A DNA stretch of 64,000 bases. It comes from Thalassobacillus cyri. GTDB taxonomy: Bacteria; Bacillota; Bacilli; Bacillales; Halobacillaceae. The number at the start of each line of letters is the position of its first letter. Position 1 is the first letter of the stretch. Made by a program: the position numbers and the translations under genes. Shown piece after piece: positions 7,409 through 16,484 of this stretch. The DNA lies in contig NZ_FNQR01000005.1 of the NCBI RefSeq assembly GCF_900107755.1, positions 62,001-126,000 on the forward strand. The letters are read 5' to 3'. The notes beneath the pieces were generated by a model that did not search any database, was not told the DNA's origin, and worked only from the letters and a program-made list of their open reading frames with translations.

Positions 7409-8722
7409 ATGGCTACGAAACATGAACAGATCCTGCAATTTATTGAATCACTTTCCGTGGGCAATAAAATATCCGTACGCCAAATAGCAAAAGAACTGAA
7501 TGTCAGTGAAGGAACCGCATACAGAGCTATTAAAGAAGCTGAAAATCAAAGCCTGGTAAGTACGATTGAACGTGTCGGGACTATTCGAATTGAAAAAAAG
7601 AAGAAAGAAAACATTGAACGCCTCACATTTGCGGAAATTATCAATATTGTTGATGGTCAGGTACTTGGGGGCAGAGAAGGTTTATATAAGACATTGAATA
7701 AATTCGTTATCGGAGCGATGAAGCTGGAAGCGATGATGCGCTATACAGAAGCAGGGTCATTACTGATAGTCGGAAACCGGACGAATGCTCATGAATTAGC
7801 ATTGAAAGAAGGAGCTGCTGTCTTGATTACCGGTGGATTTGACACAGAAGAGCGTGTCAAGAAGCTGGCTGATGAAAAGAAATTGCCGATCATTTCAACG
7901 AGTTATGATACGTTTACTGTAGCAGCTATGATCAATCGGGCGATTTATGATCAGCTCATCAAAAAAGAAATTGTGCTGGTCGAGGATATCTATACTTCTT
8001 TTGAGCAATCCTATTATTTGAAAACAACAGATACCGTTGAAAATTGGCATGAATTGAATGAAGCTACTTCACACAGCAGGTATCCAGTCGTCGATGGAAA
8101 CAACCGTGTAGTGGGGATGGTAACTTCGAAAGATGTCATTGGAAAAGACAGGAGTATAGTCATTGATAAAGTAATGACAAAAAATCCAATGACGGTGCAA
8201 ACCAAAACATCTCTGGCCAATGCTGCTCATATGATGGTTTGGGAAGGAATTGAAATCATGCCAGTAGTTGACCAGCACCATAAACTGCAAGGGCTGATTT
8301 CCAGGCAGGATGTTTTGAAAGCCCTGCAGCACATTCAGCGGCAGCCACAGGTTGGAGAAACAATAGATGATCTGGTAAGCAAACAGGTGGAAGTAATCGG
8401 AGAAGAAGGTAATAATATGCTGTTCCAGGTTGCTGTCACCCCACAAATGACCAATCAGCTGGGAAGCCTTTCCTATGGGGTATTCACTTCACTAGTAACG
8501 GAAGCAAGCAGCCGGCTGCTTCGAAAGTACAAAAAAGGTGACCTGGTGGTAGAAAACTTATCGGTTTATTTTATCAAACCTGTTCAGATTGAGAGTGTCA
8601 TTGAAATCAAACCGGAAATCATGGAAGTCGGTCGTAAATTCGCTAAGGTAGACGTTGAGCTCTATCATGAAAAGACACTGGTGGGTAAAGCCCTGTTAAT
8701 GGCACAACTGATCGACCGGTGA
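7409..8722 (+). CDS. ytoI: CBS/DRTGG/hotdog-domain regulatory protein YtoI
   Basis: The 437-residue product has four parts. A winged-helix-like N-terminus (about 1-65, ISVRQIAKELNVSEGTAYRAI) precedes a DRTGG domain (about 75-185). A CBS pair (about 195-310, with SRYPVVDGNNRVVGMVTSKD) precedes a C-terminal hotdog/thioesterase-like domain. CBS pairs usually bind adenine nucleotides, so a nucleotide-sensing regulator is likely, though the target is unknown. Two in-frame ATGs compete for the start. The second gives MATKHEQIL as in B. subtilis YtoI and has the better-spaced GGTG ribosome site. Confidence 0.9.
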   Translation: MATKHEQILQFIESLSVGNKISVRQIAKELNVSEGTAYRAIKEAENQSLVSTIERVGTIRIEKKKKENIERLTFAEIINIVDGQVLGGREGLYKTLNKFVIGAMKLEAMMRYTEAGSLLIVGNRTNAHELALKEGAAVLITGGFDTEERVKKLADEKKLPIISTSYDTFTVAAMINRAIYDQLIKKEIVLVEDIYTSFEQSYYLKTTDTVENWHELNEATSHSRYPVVDGNNRVVGMVTSKDVIGKDRSIVIDKVMTKNPMTVQTKTSLANAAHMMVWEGIEIMPVVDQHHKLQGLISRQDVLKALQHIQRQPQVGETIDDLVSKQVEVIGEEGNNMLFQVAVTPQMTNQLGSLSYGVFTSLVTEASSRLLRKYKKGDLVVENLSVYFIKPVQIESVIEIKPEIMEVGRKFAKVDVELYHEKTLVGKALLMAQLIDR

Positions 8723-8730
8723 GACAGCTA

Positions 8731-8762
8731 AAAAGGCAGCGCTTTTATGCGCTGCCTTTCCT
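8731..8762. terminator. Bidirectional terminator between ytoI and ytpI
   Basis: An 11-bp stem AAAGGCAGCGC/GCGCTGCCTTT has A-rich and T-rich flanks. It serves the convergent genes on both strands. Confidence 0.85.
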
Positions 8763-8769
8763 ATCCTGT

Positions 8770-9069
8770 TCAGTTGGAAGCTGCTTCTTGTTTCTGGTAC
8801 TCGTTTTTGTAATGGCGAGAGCTTTTAAAGCCGAAGTACATCTGCATGCCACCTAATACAAGGAACACGATGCCTATATAAAGCGATAGTTTTGTTTCAT
8901 AGAAGAGATATTGATTGATACCAAAAAAGAATACAAAGCTTCCAAGGCAAATCCTGGCTTTTCCATTGAAATAAAGCTGAGTCAATCTGTCACGGGTCCG
9001 GGTTATATTTACTTTATAATAAATATATAAAATTAGTGAAACAAGAATCAAAGTGGAAAATATCAGCAT
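8770..9069 (-). CDS. ytpI: YtpI family membrane protein
   Basis: This small 99-residue membrane protein has three hydrophobic segments (about residues 2-18, 40-57 and 62-82) and a charged C-terminal tail. Length, topology and position between ytoI and nrnA match YtpI of B. subtilis, whose function is unknown. It is convergent to ytoI, sharing a terminator, and divergent from nrnA. Confidence 0.85.
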   Translation of the reverse strand: MLIFSTLILVSLILYIYYKVNITRTRDRLTQLYFNGKARICLGSFVFFFGINQYLFYETKLSLYIGIVFLVLGGMQMYFGFKSSRHYKNEYQKQEAASN

Positions 9070-9194
9070 GAAATCTACTCCCTAATGTTGTCTGAAATCA
9101 ATACTATTGTAGCTTGTTTTAATCAAATATGCTACCTGTTATTGGATTTCTATGATTAAATAGTAAGTAACCATGCGAGGTAAGGAGTAATTAT

Positions 9195-10157
9195 ATGTGC
9201 AAAACAAAGATATTGGAAAAGATCACAGAATACGAGAAAATCATTATTCACAGGCATGTAAGACCGGATCCTGATGCCCTAGGTTCTACCGGTGGCTTAA
9301 AGGAGATCATCCAGGCAAGTTTTCCGGGGAAGACGGTGCTGCTCACCGGGGAAGAAGATCCCTCTTTAAATTTCCTGATAGGGATGGATGAAGTGGCGGA
9401 TCAGGATTATGAACAAGCCCTTGTAATTGTATGCGATACTGCCAATCAGGCAAGGGTGGACGATCAACGTTATACCCAGGGAAAAGAAATAATTAAAATT
9501 GACCATCACCCGAATGTCGATCAGTACGGGGATATCCAGTGGGTCGATACAGATTCCAGCTCAACGAGTGAGTTGATTTATGAATTTTACCTGGAATTTG
9601 AAAAGCAAGGGTTGAAGTTGACAGAGGCGGGTGCTCGTCTTTTGTATGCGGGAATTGTAGGAGATACTGGAAGGTTTTTATTTCCAAGCACAACAACAAA
9701 GACATTGAAGTATGCTGCTGATCTGGTTCGTTATCCTTTTGACCGTCCGGATTTATATGACGGTATGTATAACACTAAGATGAATGTCGTCCGGCTGAAG
9801 GGTTACATTCTCCAGCACTTCACGGTATCATCGTCCGGGTTGAGTACTATCCGTATTACAAAAGATGTCATGGAAGAGTATGGGGTGACCGTATTGGAAA
9901 CCAGCCAGTTAGTAGGTATCCTTGGGGATGTTGAAGGAGTTCTATCCTGGGCATTTTACGTCGAAGAAGACGATGTAATCCGTGTGCGATTACGCTCAAG
10001 AGGTCCAATTATCAATGGCGTGGCCGCCAATCATAATGGCGGGGGACATCCAATGGCAGCTGGTGCTTCTGCACATTCCTGGGAAGAAACGGAAGCAATA
10101 ACAAATGAATTGGAAGAAGTATGCAGGAAGTATAAGCGGGAAAATCAACAGGGGTAA
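9195..10157 (+). CDS. nrnA: Bifunctional oligoribonuclease / PAP phosphatase NrnA
   Basis: NrnA degrades 2-5 nt RNA fragments to mononucleotides and dephosphorylates 3'-phosphoadenosine 5'-phosphate (PAP), linking RNA turnover with sulfur metabolism. The 320-residue DHH/DHHA1 protein has the metal ligands in RHVRPDPDALGS, VCDTAN and the DHH motif IDHHPN. The C-terminal DHHA1 substrate loop is NGGGHPMAAGA. TAAGGAG lies 7 bases before the ATG. Confidence 0.95.
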   Translation: MCKTKILEKITEYEKIIIHRHVRPDPDALGSTGGLKEIIQASFPGKTVLLTGEEDPSLNFLIGMDEVADQDYEQALVIVCDTANQARVDDQRYTQGKEIIKIDHHPNVDQYGDIQWVDTDSSSTSELIYEFYLEFEKQGLKLTEAGARLLYAGIVGDTGRFLFPSTTTKTLKYAADLVRYPFDRPDLYDGMYNTKMNVVRLKGYILQHFTVSSSGLSTIRITKDVMEEYGVTVLETSQLVGILGDVEGVLSWAFYVEEDDVIRVRLRSRGPIINGVAANHNGGGHPMAAGASAHSWEETEAITNELEEVCRKYKRENQQG

Positions 10158-10169
10158 TGTACACAAAAT

Positions 10170-10203
10170 AACCCTCCGAGCCTGATATAGGTTCGTGAGG
10201 GTT
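10170..10203. terminator. Bidirectional hairpin after nrnA
   Basis: The stem AACCCTC-CGAGCCT pairs with AGGTTCG-TGAGGGTT. It separates convergent nrnA and the small minus-strand gene. T-runs are short on both strands. Confidence 0.6.
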
Positions 10204-10210
10204 CAACCTT

Positions 10211-10411
10211 TTAATGTTTCGACTCACCTGGATCAACCGGAATGAACCAGCAGCCCGTATCGGTGCGGTCGAAAAAGACATTGAGCTGGCGTCTGGCTAC
10301 ATCCCTTTTCATTAGCCGGATGAGTTCATCAGTTTCTGCGTATGCGGTGTAACCGTTCATAAGCTGTGAAATCTTTTCCTCCACCTGGCGATGACGGTCC
10401 ATGATCAACAT
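10211..10411 (-). CDS. Small conserved hypothetical protein
   Basis: This 66-residue soluble protein was not recognised with certainty. The N-terminal two thirds look helical and charged (RHRQVEEKISQLMNG, ELIRLMKRDVARRQ), and the C-terminus has a WFIPVDPG segment. A GTG three codons upstream is possible. The AAAGGGGTGA ribosome site spaces better for the ATG chosen here. It lies convergent to nrnA and downstream of the ytrHI pair on the same strand, with a gap of about 110 bases. Confidence 0.68.
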   Translation of the reverse strand: MLIMDRHRQVEEKISQLMNGYTAYAETDELIRLMKRDVARRQLNVFFDRTDTGCWFIPVDPGESKH

Positions 10412-10530
10412 ATCACTCACCCCTTTGATTTGGATTGCTATTTATCTAACTCTATTGTATAAAATTCAGCAGAGATCCGCTACATTTTTCTGAAAATTTC
10501 ATCATTTTGTCATAATTTCATTTTCCATGG

Positions 10531-11022
10531 TCAAGTATCAATGGAAATACTTAATTCTAAGCTAAGTTGTCTGTAAATAATAAGTTGAATAACTTCCACC
10601 TGATAGGTAAAGTCATCAATTCGATATTGTTTATTCTCGATTGCTTTGATTAAAAATTCCCGATTTTTACCGATTTCTTCAACGTCCTTTCCTATCACAT
10701 CCTCAATCTCTGCCTTAATCAATGTTTCTAATTGATGTTTTGTCAATCGGTCCATCTGTAATCGTTTGTCATTCGTAAAGGTTATCTCTATCTGCTGGAT
10801 GGTGAACTGTTCTTGCTTCTCTTCCTGTGTTTCCAACAGACCTTCATAGGCCGATTCAAGCTCTGTCAATTTCCCTCTTAAACGAATGTTCTCCTCCACC
10901 CAATGTTCCAGCAGGCTTCCGCTTACATACAGTAAAAGTCCATAACCTATAATTCCACCTACTATCATCCCGGCGAAAAAGCGCTGCCAGCCTTTCCGTT
11001 TATAATATGTGGGTATATGCAT
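10531..11022 (-). CDS. ytrI: Sporulation protein YtrI
   Basis: This 163-residue membrane protein has one hydrophobic segment near residues 17-36, followed by a coiled-coil-prone Glu/Gln-rich region. YtrI acts with YtrH in the mother cell and is required for efficient sporulation in B. subtilis. The start giving MHIPTYYKRKGWQRFFAG is chosen by family resemblance. A longer in-frame ATG would run deep into ytrH. The ATG overlaps the ytrH TAA, indicating translational coupling. Confidence 0.87.
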   Translation of the reverse strand: MHIPTYYKRKGWQRFFAGMIVGGIIGYGLLLYVSGSLLEHWVEENIRLRGKLTELESAYEGLLETQEEKQEQFTIQQIEITFTNDKRLQMDRLTKHQLETLIKAEIEDVIGKDVEEIGKNREFLIKAIENKQYRIDDFTYQVEVIQLIIYRQLSLELSISIDT

Positions 11023-11354
11023 TAGGTGATATCCTCTTGCAAAATCCATTGAAAAAATAACAGCGCTGCTTTTACGCCACCCATGGCAGCAACAATGACC
11101 ATTATTTGTTTGAACATATCAAACGTAGAACCATCTAATATCCCCTTTTCAAAACGTGCAATCGTATCAAATGTCCCGCCGATCGCAGCTACTATCGCCC
11201 AAATCCTCAATCCTTTTGAAATTCTCACCATGGAGGTATACGGAGCTTCACCAGTTAAAAGGCTGCCCAGACTCCCGATAAAAGCTCCACCAACCATGAC
11301 TCCAAAAGCAATAAAAAAAACATGAATCATGGAAACAATCAAACGTTCTTCCAC
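11022..11354 (-). CDS. ytrH: Sporulation protein YtrH
   Basis: The product is a 110-residue integral membrane protein with hydrophobic segments near residues 8-28, 46-64 and 82-103. YtrH is a mother-cell sporulation factor of unknown mechanism. A GTG start is preferred because the GAGAGGG ribosome site is 9 bases away; an upstream TTG abuts the site directly. It is the first gene of the ytrHI pair and is divergent from dnaE. Confidence 0.86.
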   Translation of the reverse strand: MEERLIVSMIHVFFIAFGVMVGGAFIGSLGSLLTGEAPYTSMVRISKGLRIWAIVAAIGGTFDTIARFEKGILDGSTFDMFKQIMVIVAAMGGVKAALLFFQWILQEDIT

Positions 11355-11504
11355 AATTACCAACCCTCTCTTGCGATTCTTCCCGTCCTGACCTTTTACA
11401 TAGTTCTATTAAATATATGAAATCATAAGACAAGGTATGCGGTGTGGTTTCATTCCCCTTTGACAATCAGCTATAATAATAGATAGGGAAGAAAGGTGAT
11501 CAGA

Positions 11505-14500
11505 ATGTCGTTTACGCATTTACAAGTCCGCAGTGGCTATAGTTTGATGAAGAGCAGTATAACCATCAATAAATTAGTTCAGTCGGCGAAACAAAATGGA
11601 TTCACCTCTCTAGCTTTGACAGACGAGGGGGTCATGCATGGCGCCGTAGAATTTTACCAGGCCTGTATAAAAGAAGGAATCAGTCCGATTCTTGGTATGA
11701 TAGTCAAAGTGGAAATAAATGATCAGACTTTTTCCACCGTATTATTAGCCAAGCACCTTTCGGGCTACAAAAATTTGCTTAGATTGAGCAGCTACATACA
11801 ATCAGGGGAAAATAAAGCTGTAGATGTAGAGTCTTTACATAACTATACGGCCGGGGTAATTTCAATTTTACCTGCTGTCGATTCACCAGTAGCCCAATAT
11901 CTTGAAGTCGGAAATGAGAACGCAGCTCATGACTTCCTGACTAAATGGACTGGTGCTTTTGAGGACTCAAGTGTTTATTTAGGAATTGAGGATCATCATT
12001 TGGAGCGGGAGCGCAAGCTGCATGACCGATTGAAACAGTTCGTAGCAGACCATGGTGCCCGGGCTGTCGCGTTGCAGGATGTGCGTTATCTCCAACGAGA
12101 AGATGCCGAGGCTTTTGATTGCTTAACAGCAATGAGGGAAGGCAGAAGATGGTCTCCTGGAGATAGGGATGGGGAAAGTAAAGAGCGGCATTTACGAACA
12201 GCCCAGGAAATGGAACGGTTATTTTCAGAATGGTGGCCTGAAATATTAAAAGAAACCGAACAAATCGCTGATCAATGCAAGGTAGAATTGCCCTTGAATG
12301 AGCAACGAATCCCTTCTTTTCCAGTCCCTGAAGGTAAGACCGCTGATGAGTACTTAAAAGAAATCTGTGATCGGGCAATCGAACAATTAGAAGACAGTGA
12401 AAAAGCACAGGCAGTTAAGCGACTGGAATATGAATGGAAGGTTATCACTTCCATGAACTTCAGTGATTACTTCCTGATAGTTTGGGACTTCGTCACTTAT
12501 GCGAAGCAGCAAAATATCAAGGTAGGGCCAGGGCGTGGATCAGCCGCTGGTTCATTGGTTGCTTATTTACTCGGAATTACAGAAGTGAATCCGCTTCGTT
12601 ACGATTTGCTGTTCGAAAGGTTTCTTAACCCGGAGCGCATATCGATGCCCGACATCGACATTGACTTTTCCGATCACCGTAGAGATGAAGTGATTCAGTA
12701 CGTCACTCAAAAATATGGCTCGGACCACGTTGCCCAAATCATCACATTTGGTACGTTTGCGGCACGGAGTCTGTTGCGTGAATTATTCAAAACCATTGGT
12801 ATCGATCAACAGGATGCAGCTTTCATATTAAAAGAGTTTTCCGTAAGCAGCGACAAAACAATAGTAGGCACCGTTAAGCAATCGGAAGAACTGGCTATGT
12901 ATATACGTCAATCGCCAAAGCTTCAATTGCTATTCAAAATTGCCGCCAAGCTGGAAGGTTTGCCCAGGCATACATCGACCCACGCGGCTGGAGTGGTAAT
13001 CAGTGAAGTTCCACTTACAGAAAATGTTCCATTAATGGCTGGACATGAAGGCGTTCCTCTTACTCAGTTTGCCATGGGAGATTTAGAAACCATCGGTTTG
13101 TTGAAAATGGATTTTTTAGGGTTGCGTAACCTGACTCTTTTAGAACGAATTGAAGCCAATATAGTCCGCTCTCTGCGGCGTGACTTTTCTCTTGATTCGA
13201 TTCCTTACGAAGATGAGGCGACTTATCAATTATTGAGGGAAGGAAGGACGAATGGTATTTTCCAATTAGAATCCCAGGGGATGAAGGGCGTGCTTCAAAA
13301 ATTAAAACCGAATCGTTTTGAAGATGTTATAGCTGTTAACGCTTTGTACCGACCAGGTCCGATGGAATATATTCCACTTTATATCGAGCGTAAGCACGGT
13401 AGAGCTCCTGTGGAATACCCTCACCCTGATGTGGAGCCAATTTTAGAGAAAACTTTTGGTGTACTGGTTTACCAAGAACAAATTATGCAGGTAGCCAATC
13501 AAATCGCAGGTTTTTCGCTTGGGCAGGCCGATGTTTTAAGAAGGGCTGTCAGTAAAAAAAAGCAGGAGTTGATTGCTGAGCAGCAAGCTGCTTTCCTGGA
13601 TGGGGCAAGGAAAAAGGGGTATCAGGATGAAGTTGCTAAAGAAATCTACCACTGGATCGTTAAATTTTCTAACTATGGATTCAACCGCAGCCATGCTGTA
13701 GCTTACAGTATGATTTCCTATCAGCTTGCTTATTTGAAAGCTCATTATCCCGCCTACTTCCTGGCAGAGCTCATGAATTCCAATGCAGGCAATCACGAAA
13801 AACTGGCAGCATACATCCGGGAAGCAAAAGAGTCTGGTGTGAAGGTGACAGCGCCATCGATCAATAACAGCTATGCCGGTTTCCGAGTGAAAAAGGGAAA
13901 CATCCAGATGGGGATGTTATCGATTAAAGGTGTAGGGTATCAAGCGGTGCAAGAGATAATAGATGCACGAAAGCAAGCTTCGTTTAAAAATATTTTTGAT
14001 TTTTGTTTAAGAGTTCCCTTAAAAGCTGTCAATCGACAAGTGATTGAGTCATTGATCCTGGCAGGTGCTTTTGATGAAACTCATCCTAACCGCGCCAGTT
14101 TGCTTGCAAGTATCGATCAGGCAATAGAACAAGGTGAGTTGTTCAAGGAGTTTGATGACCAGCCTTCTTTTTTTCAGGATGATCTGATCTTAGATGTTAA
14201 CTATGTAGAAACCGAACCATTTACTCGGCTTAAACAACTAACCTTGGAAAAAGAAGTTCTCGGAACATACATGTCAAGCCATCCCTTGGAAGATTATCGT
14301 AATAAGCTCCGCGCAAACGGTTTTATTTCATTGAACCAAATGGAATCGTTAAAGCAGAAGAAGCATTTGAAATCCTGCGGGGTTGTTGATCATATTAAAC
14401 AAATTAGAACAAAGAGGGGCGACCCCATGGCTTTCATGACCATAAGTGACGACCAAGGAGAGGCGGAGTCCGTCATCTTTCCCGAATTATACCGGAAAGT

Positions 14501-14867
14501 AAGACCATGGCTGCAAGAAGAGATGCTGATCTGTTTTGAAGGGAATATTGAAAATAGGAAAAACCAGTTGCAGTGGCTGCTTTCTGCTATTGAGCCGTTT
14601 TCTGAAAATATGATCGAAGATGGGGATGATACGGCCAGAAAGCTGTTCATCCGGTTGTCAGAACAAGAAGAATTTGACGCCTTACAGGCGATTCGACAAG
14701 TTGCCGATCATTTCCCAGGCAATACGCCTGTTATTGTTCATAATGCAAAAAAGGGGAAAACCTATCGATTATCCAGTGACTATTATCTAAACCTTTCTAG
14801 GGAATGTCTGCATGCATTACATGATTATTTCGGTAAAGATTCCGTTGTTCCAGCTCAAACCAAATAA
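11505..14867 (+). CDS. dnaE: DNA polymerase III subunit alpha, DnaE type
   Basis: The 1120-residue C-family replicative polymerase is the DnaE form, which in bacilli extends primers on the lagging strand alongside PolC. Visible parts are the N-terminal PHP domain (FTHLQVRSGYSLM), the polymerase signature GPGRGSAAGSLVAY, the catalytic acidic motif PDIDIDFSDHRRDE and a late OB-fold. It lacks an embedded proofreading exonuclease, as usual for this type. An ATG with GAAAGG 8 bases upstream is preferred over a GTG three codons earlier. Confidence 0.97.
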   Translation: MSFTHLQVRSGYSLMKSSITINKLVQSAKQNGFTSLALTDEGVMHGAVEFYQACIKEGISPILGMIVKVEINDQTFSTVLLAKHLSGYKNLLRLSSYIQSGENKAVDVESLHNYTAGVISILPAVDSPVAQYLEVGNENAAHDFLTKWTGAFEDSSVYLGIEDHHLERERKLHDRLKQFVADHGARAVALQDVRYLQREDAEAFDCLTAMREGRRWSPGDRDGESKERHLRTAQEMERLFSEWWPEILKETEQIADQCKVELPLNEQRIPSFPVPEGKTADEYLKEICDRAIEQLEDSEKAQAVKRLEYEWKVITSMNFSDYFLIVWDFVTYAKQQNIKVGPGRGSAAGSLVAYLLGITEVNPLRYDLLFERFLNPERISMPDIDIDFSDHRRDEVIQYVTQKYGSDHVAQIITFGTFAARSLLRELFKTIGIDQQDAAFILKEFSVSSDKTIVGTVKQSEELAMYIRQSPKLQLLFKIAAKLEGLPRHTSTHAAGVVISEVPLTENVPLMAGHEGVPLTQFAMGDLETIGLLKMDFLGLRNLTLLERIEANIVRSLRRDFSLDSIPYEDEATYQLLREGRTNGIFQLESQGMKGVLQKLKPNRFEDVIAVNALYRPGPMEYIPLYIERKHGRAPVEYPHPDVEPILEKTFGVLVYQEQIMQVANQIAGFSLGQADVLRRAVSKKKQELIAEQQAAFLDGARKKGYQDEVAKEIYHWIVKFSNYGFNRSHAVAYSMISYQLAYLKAHYPAYFLAELMNSNAGNHEKLAAYIREAKESGVKVTAPSINNSYAGFRVKKGNIQMGMLSIKGVGYQAVQEIIDARKQASFKNIFDFCLRVPLKAVNRQVIESLILAGAFDETHPNRASLLASIDQAIEQGELFKEFDDQPSFFQDDLILDVNYVETEPFTRLKQLTLEKEVLGTYMSSHPLEDYRNKLRANGFISLNQMESLKQKKHLKSCGVVDHIKQIRTKRGDPMAFMTISDDQGEAESVIFPELYRKVRPWLQEEMLICFEGNIENRKNQLQWLLSAIEPFSENMIEDGDDTARKLFIRLSEQEEFDALQAIRQVADHFPGNTPVIVHNAKKGKTYRLSSDYYLNLSRECLHALHDYFGKDSVVPAQTK

Positions 14868-14875
14868 CTTGATGA

Positions 14876-14913
14876 AGCTCAGCGTCCAGGCTATGGTATG
14901 CTGAGCTCGTTTT
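14876..14913 (+). terminator. Terminator of dnaE
   Basis: The stem AGCTCAGC/GCTGAGCT with a 16-base loop is followed by CGTTTT. The T-run is modest. Confidence 0.65.
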
Positions 14914-15021
14914 CACCTCAATTCTCCCTGCAGCAGGGTTGCAACACAGTCGTAAGATCAGCTTCAAAGGGTAAGGAAGCTGGGTTTTAAAGTTAATAAT
15001 AGTCGATGTAAAGGGTGTTGC

Positions 15022-15049
15022 TTTACACCTATATATCATCTGTTATAAT
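15022..15049 (+). promoter_or_regulatory. Sigma-A promoter of the malic enzyme / acc operon
   Basis: TTTACA (5/6), a 16-base spacer and a perfect TATAAT lie about 90 bases before the malic enzyme start. The palindromic operator follows the -10 box by 17 bases. Confidence 0.72.
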
Positions 15050-15066
15050 TAAGGAGTCTAACCATG

Positions 15067-15079
15067 GTGGTCAGACCAC
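15067..15079. promoter_or_regulatory. Palindromic GntR/FadR-type operator
   Basis: GTGGTCAGACCAC is a perfect 13-base palindrome centred about 24 bases downstream of the -10 box, near the predicted transcript start. It fits the TGGTC-n-GACCA pattern bound by FadR-like GntR regulators. Such a regulator is encoded two genes downstream, so autoregulation is the simplest reading. Confidence 0.68.
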
Positions 15080-15134
15080 TCGAATTTATCTATGAATTTA
15101 TCCATATTTATTGTTTATAAAGGAGCGGTTTCAG

Positions 15135-16370
15135 GTGTCAAATTTAAGAGATGAGGCTTTACATATCCATCGTGTCAATAAAGGAAAATTAGCAACCCAT
15201 TCAAAAGTACCTATTAAAAACGCTAAAGATCTTAGCCTTGCTTATTCCCCGGGAGTAGCAGAGCCATGTAAAGAGATCTATGACCATAAAGAATCGGTTT
15301 ATGATTATACAATGAAAGGGAATATGGTGGCTGTTGTAAGTGATGGGTCAGCTGTACTGGGTTTAGGAAACATCGGCCCGGAGGCTTCGTTGCCCGTCAT
15401 GGAAGGGAAAGCTGCATTATTTAAAAGTTTTGCCGGAGTAGATGCTTTCCCAATCTGTCTAGATACCAATAAAGTGGATGAAATCGTAAATACTGTCAAA
15501 CTGATGGAACCGACATTCGGGGGCGTGAATCTAGAAGACATCGCCGCTCCTAACTGTTTCATTATTGAAGAACAATTAAAAAAAGAAACGAATATTCCAA
15601 TCTTCCACGATGATCAGCATGGGACAGCCATTGTAACCGTGGCGGGGTTGATGAATGCTTTAAAAATCGTGGGAAAGTCGTTCTCCGATATAAAAGTAGT
15701 AGCTAATGGTGCTGGAGCTGCGGGCATCGCCATTATCAAGCTGCTGTATCATTTTGGTGTACGCGACATAATTATGTGCGATTCTAAAGGGGCCATCTTT
15801 GAAGGGCGTAATTATGGAATGAACGATGTAAAAGATGAAATTGCAAAAATCACCAATAAAGATAAGCAAGAGGGATCCCTAGAGGAAATAATGACGGATG
15901 CTGATGTATTCATCGGTGTGTCTGTCGGTGGTTTGTTATCGAAAGAAATGGTTGAGTCCATGAATGAGGACCCGATTATTTTTGCGATGGCCAATCCTGA
16001 CCCGGAGATTATGCCGGAGGATGCAAAATCTGCCGGGGCACGTGTGATTGGAACAGGCAGATCCGACTTTCCTAACCAAGTAAATAATGTCCTTGCATTT
16101 CCAGGTATTTTTCGTGGTGCGCTTGATGTAAGAGCGACACGGATCAATGAAAAAATGAAGATAGCGGCAGCTGAAGCGATTGCGTCTCTTGTAACAGCTG
16201 AAGAATTGAACGAAGACTATGTCATTCCGGCTCCTTTCGATGCACGTGTGGCACCGAAAGTGGCAGCAAGTGTTGCGAAAGCTGCTATGGAATCCGGAGT
16301 AGCGCGTCTTCACGTAGATCCTGAAGAAGTAGCTGAGAAAACGAGAAAACTTACCATGATTGATGAATAA
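15135..16370 (+). CDS. ytsJ: NAD(P)-dependent malic enzyme, YtsJ type
   Basis: This enzyme decarboxylates malate to pyruvate with reduction of NAD(P); the B. subtilis counterpart YtsJ is the main NADPH-producing form. The 411-residue product has the short bacterial malic enzyme layout, with LAYSPGVAEPCKEI, a catalytic Lys in the following helix, FHDDQHGTAIV for metal and malate, and the nucleotide loop VANGAGAAGIAI. The GTG start has AAAGGAGCGG 8 bases upstream. It leads a run with a GntR regulator and accDA, so NADPH and malonyl-CoA supply may be coordinated. Confidence 0.94.
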   Translation: MSNLRDEALHIHRVNKGKLATHSKVPIKNAKDLSLAYSPGVAEPCKEIYDHKESVYDYTMKGNMVAVVSDGSAVLGLGNIGPEASLPVMEGKAALFKSFAGVDAFPICLDTNKVDEIVNTVKLMEPTFGGVNLEDIAAPNCFIIEEQLKKETNIPIFHDDQHGTAIVTVAGLMNALKIVGKSFSDIKVVANGAGAAGIAIIKLLYHFGVRDIIMCDSKGAIFEGRNYGMNDVKDEIAKITNKDKQEGSLEEIMTDADVFIGVSVGGLLSKEMVESMNEDPIIFAMANPDPEIMPEDAKSAGARVIGTGRSDFPNQVNNVLAFPGIFRGALDVRATRINEKMKIAAAEAIASLVTAEELNEDYVIPAPFDARVAPKVAASVAKAAMESGVARLHVDPEEVAEKTRKLTMIDE

Positions 16371-16484
16371 AATTAAGGGGAAGGGAGAGAGTATGCTGCC
16401 TTTCTCCCACTTACATAAATGAACCTATTTCTCTATTTTGGGAATAATAGCAGTTAGGTGTTGGAGTAAAGGGGTGGCATCACA

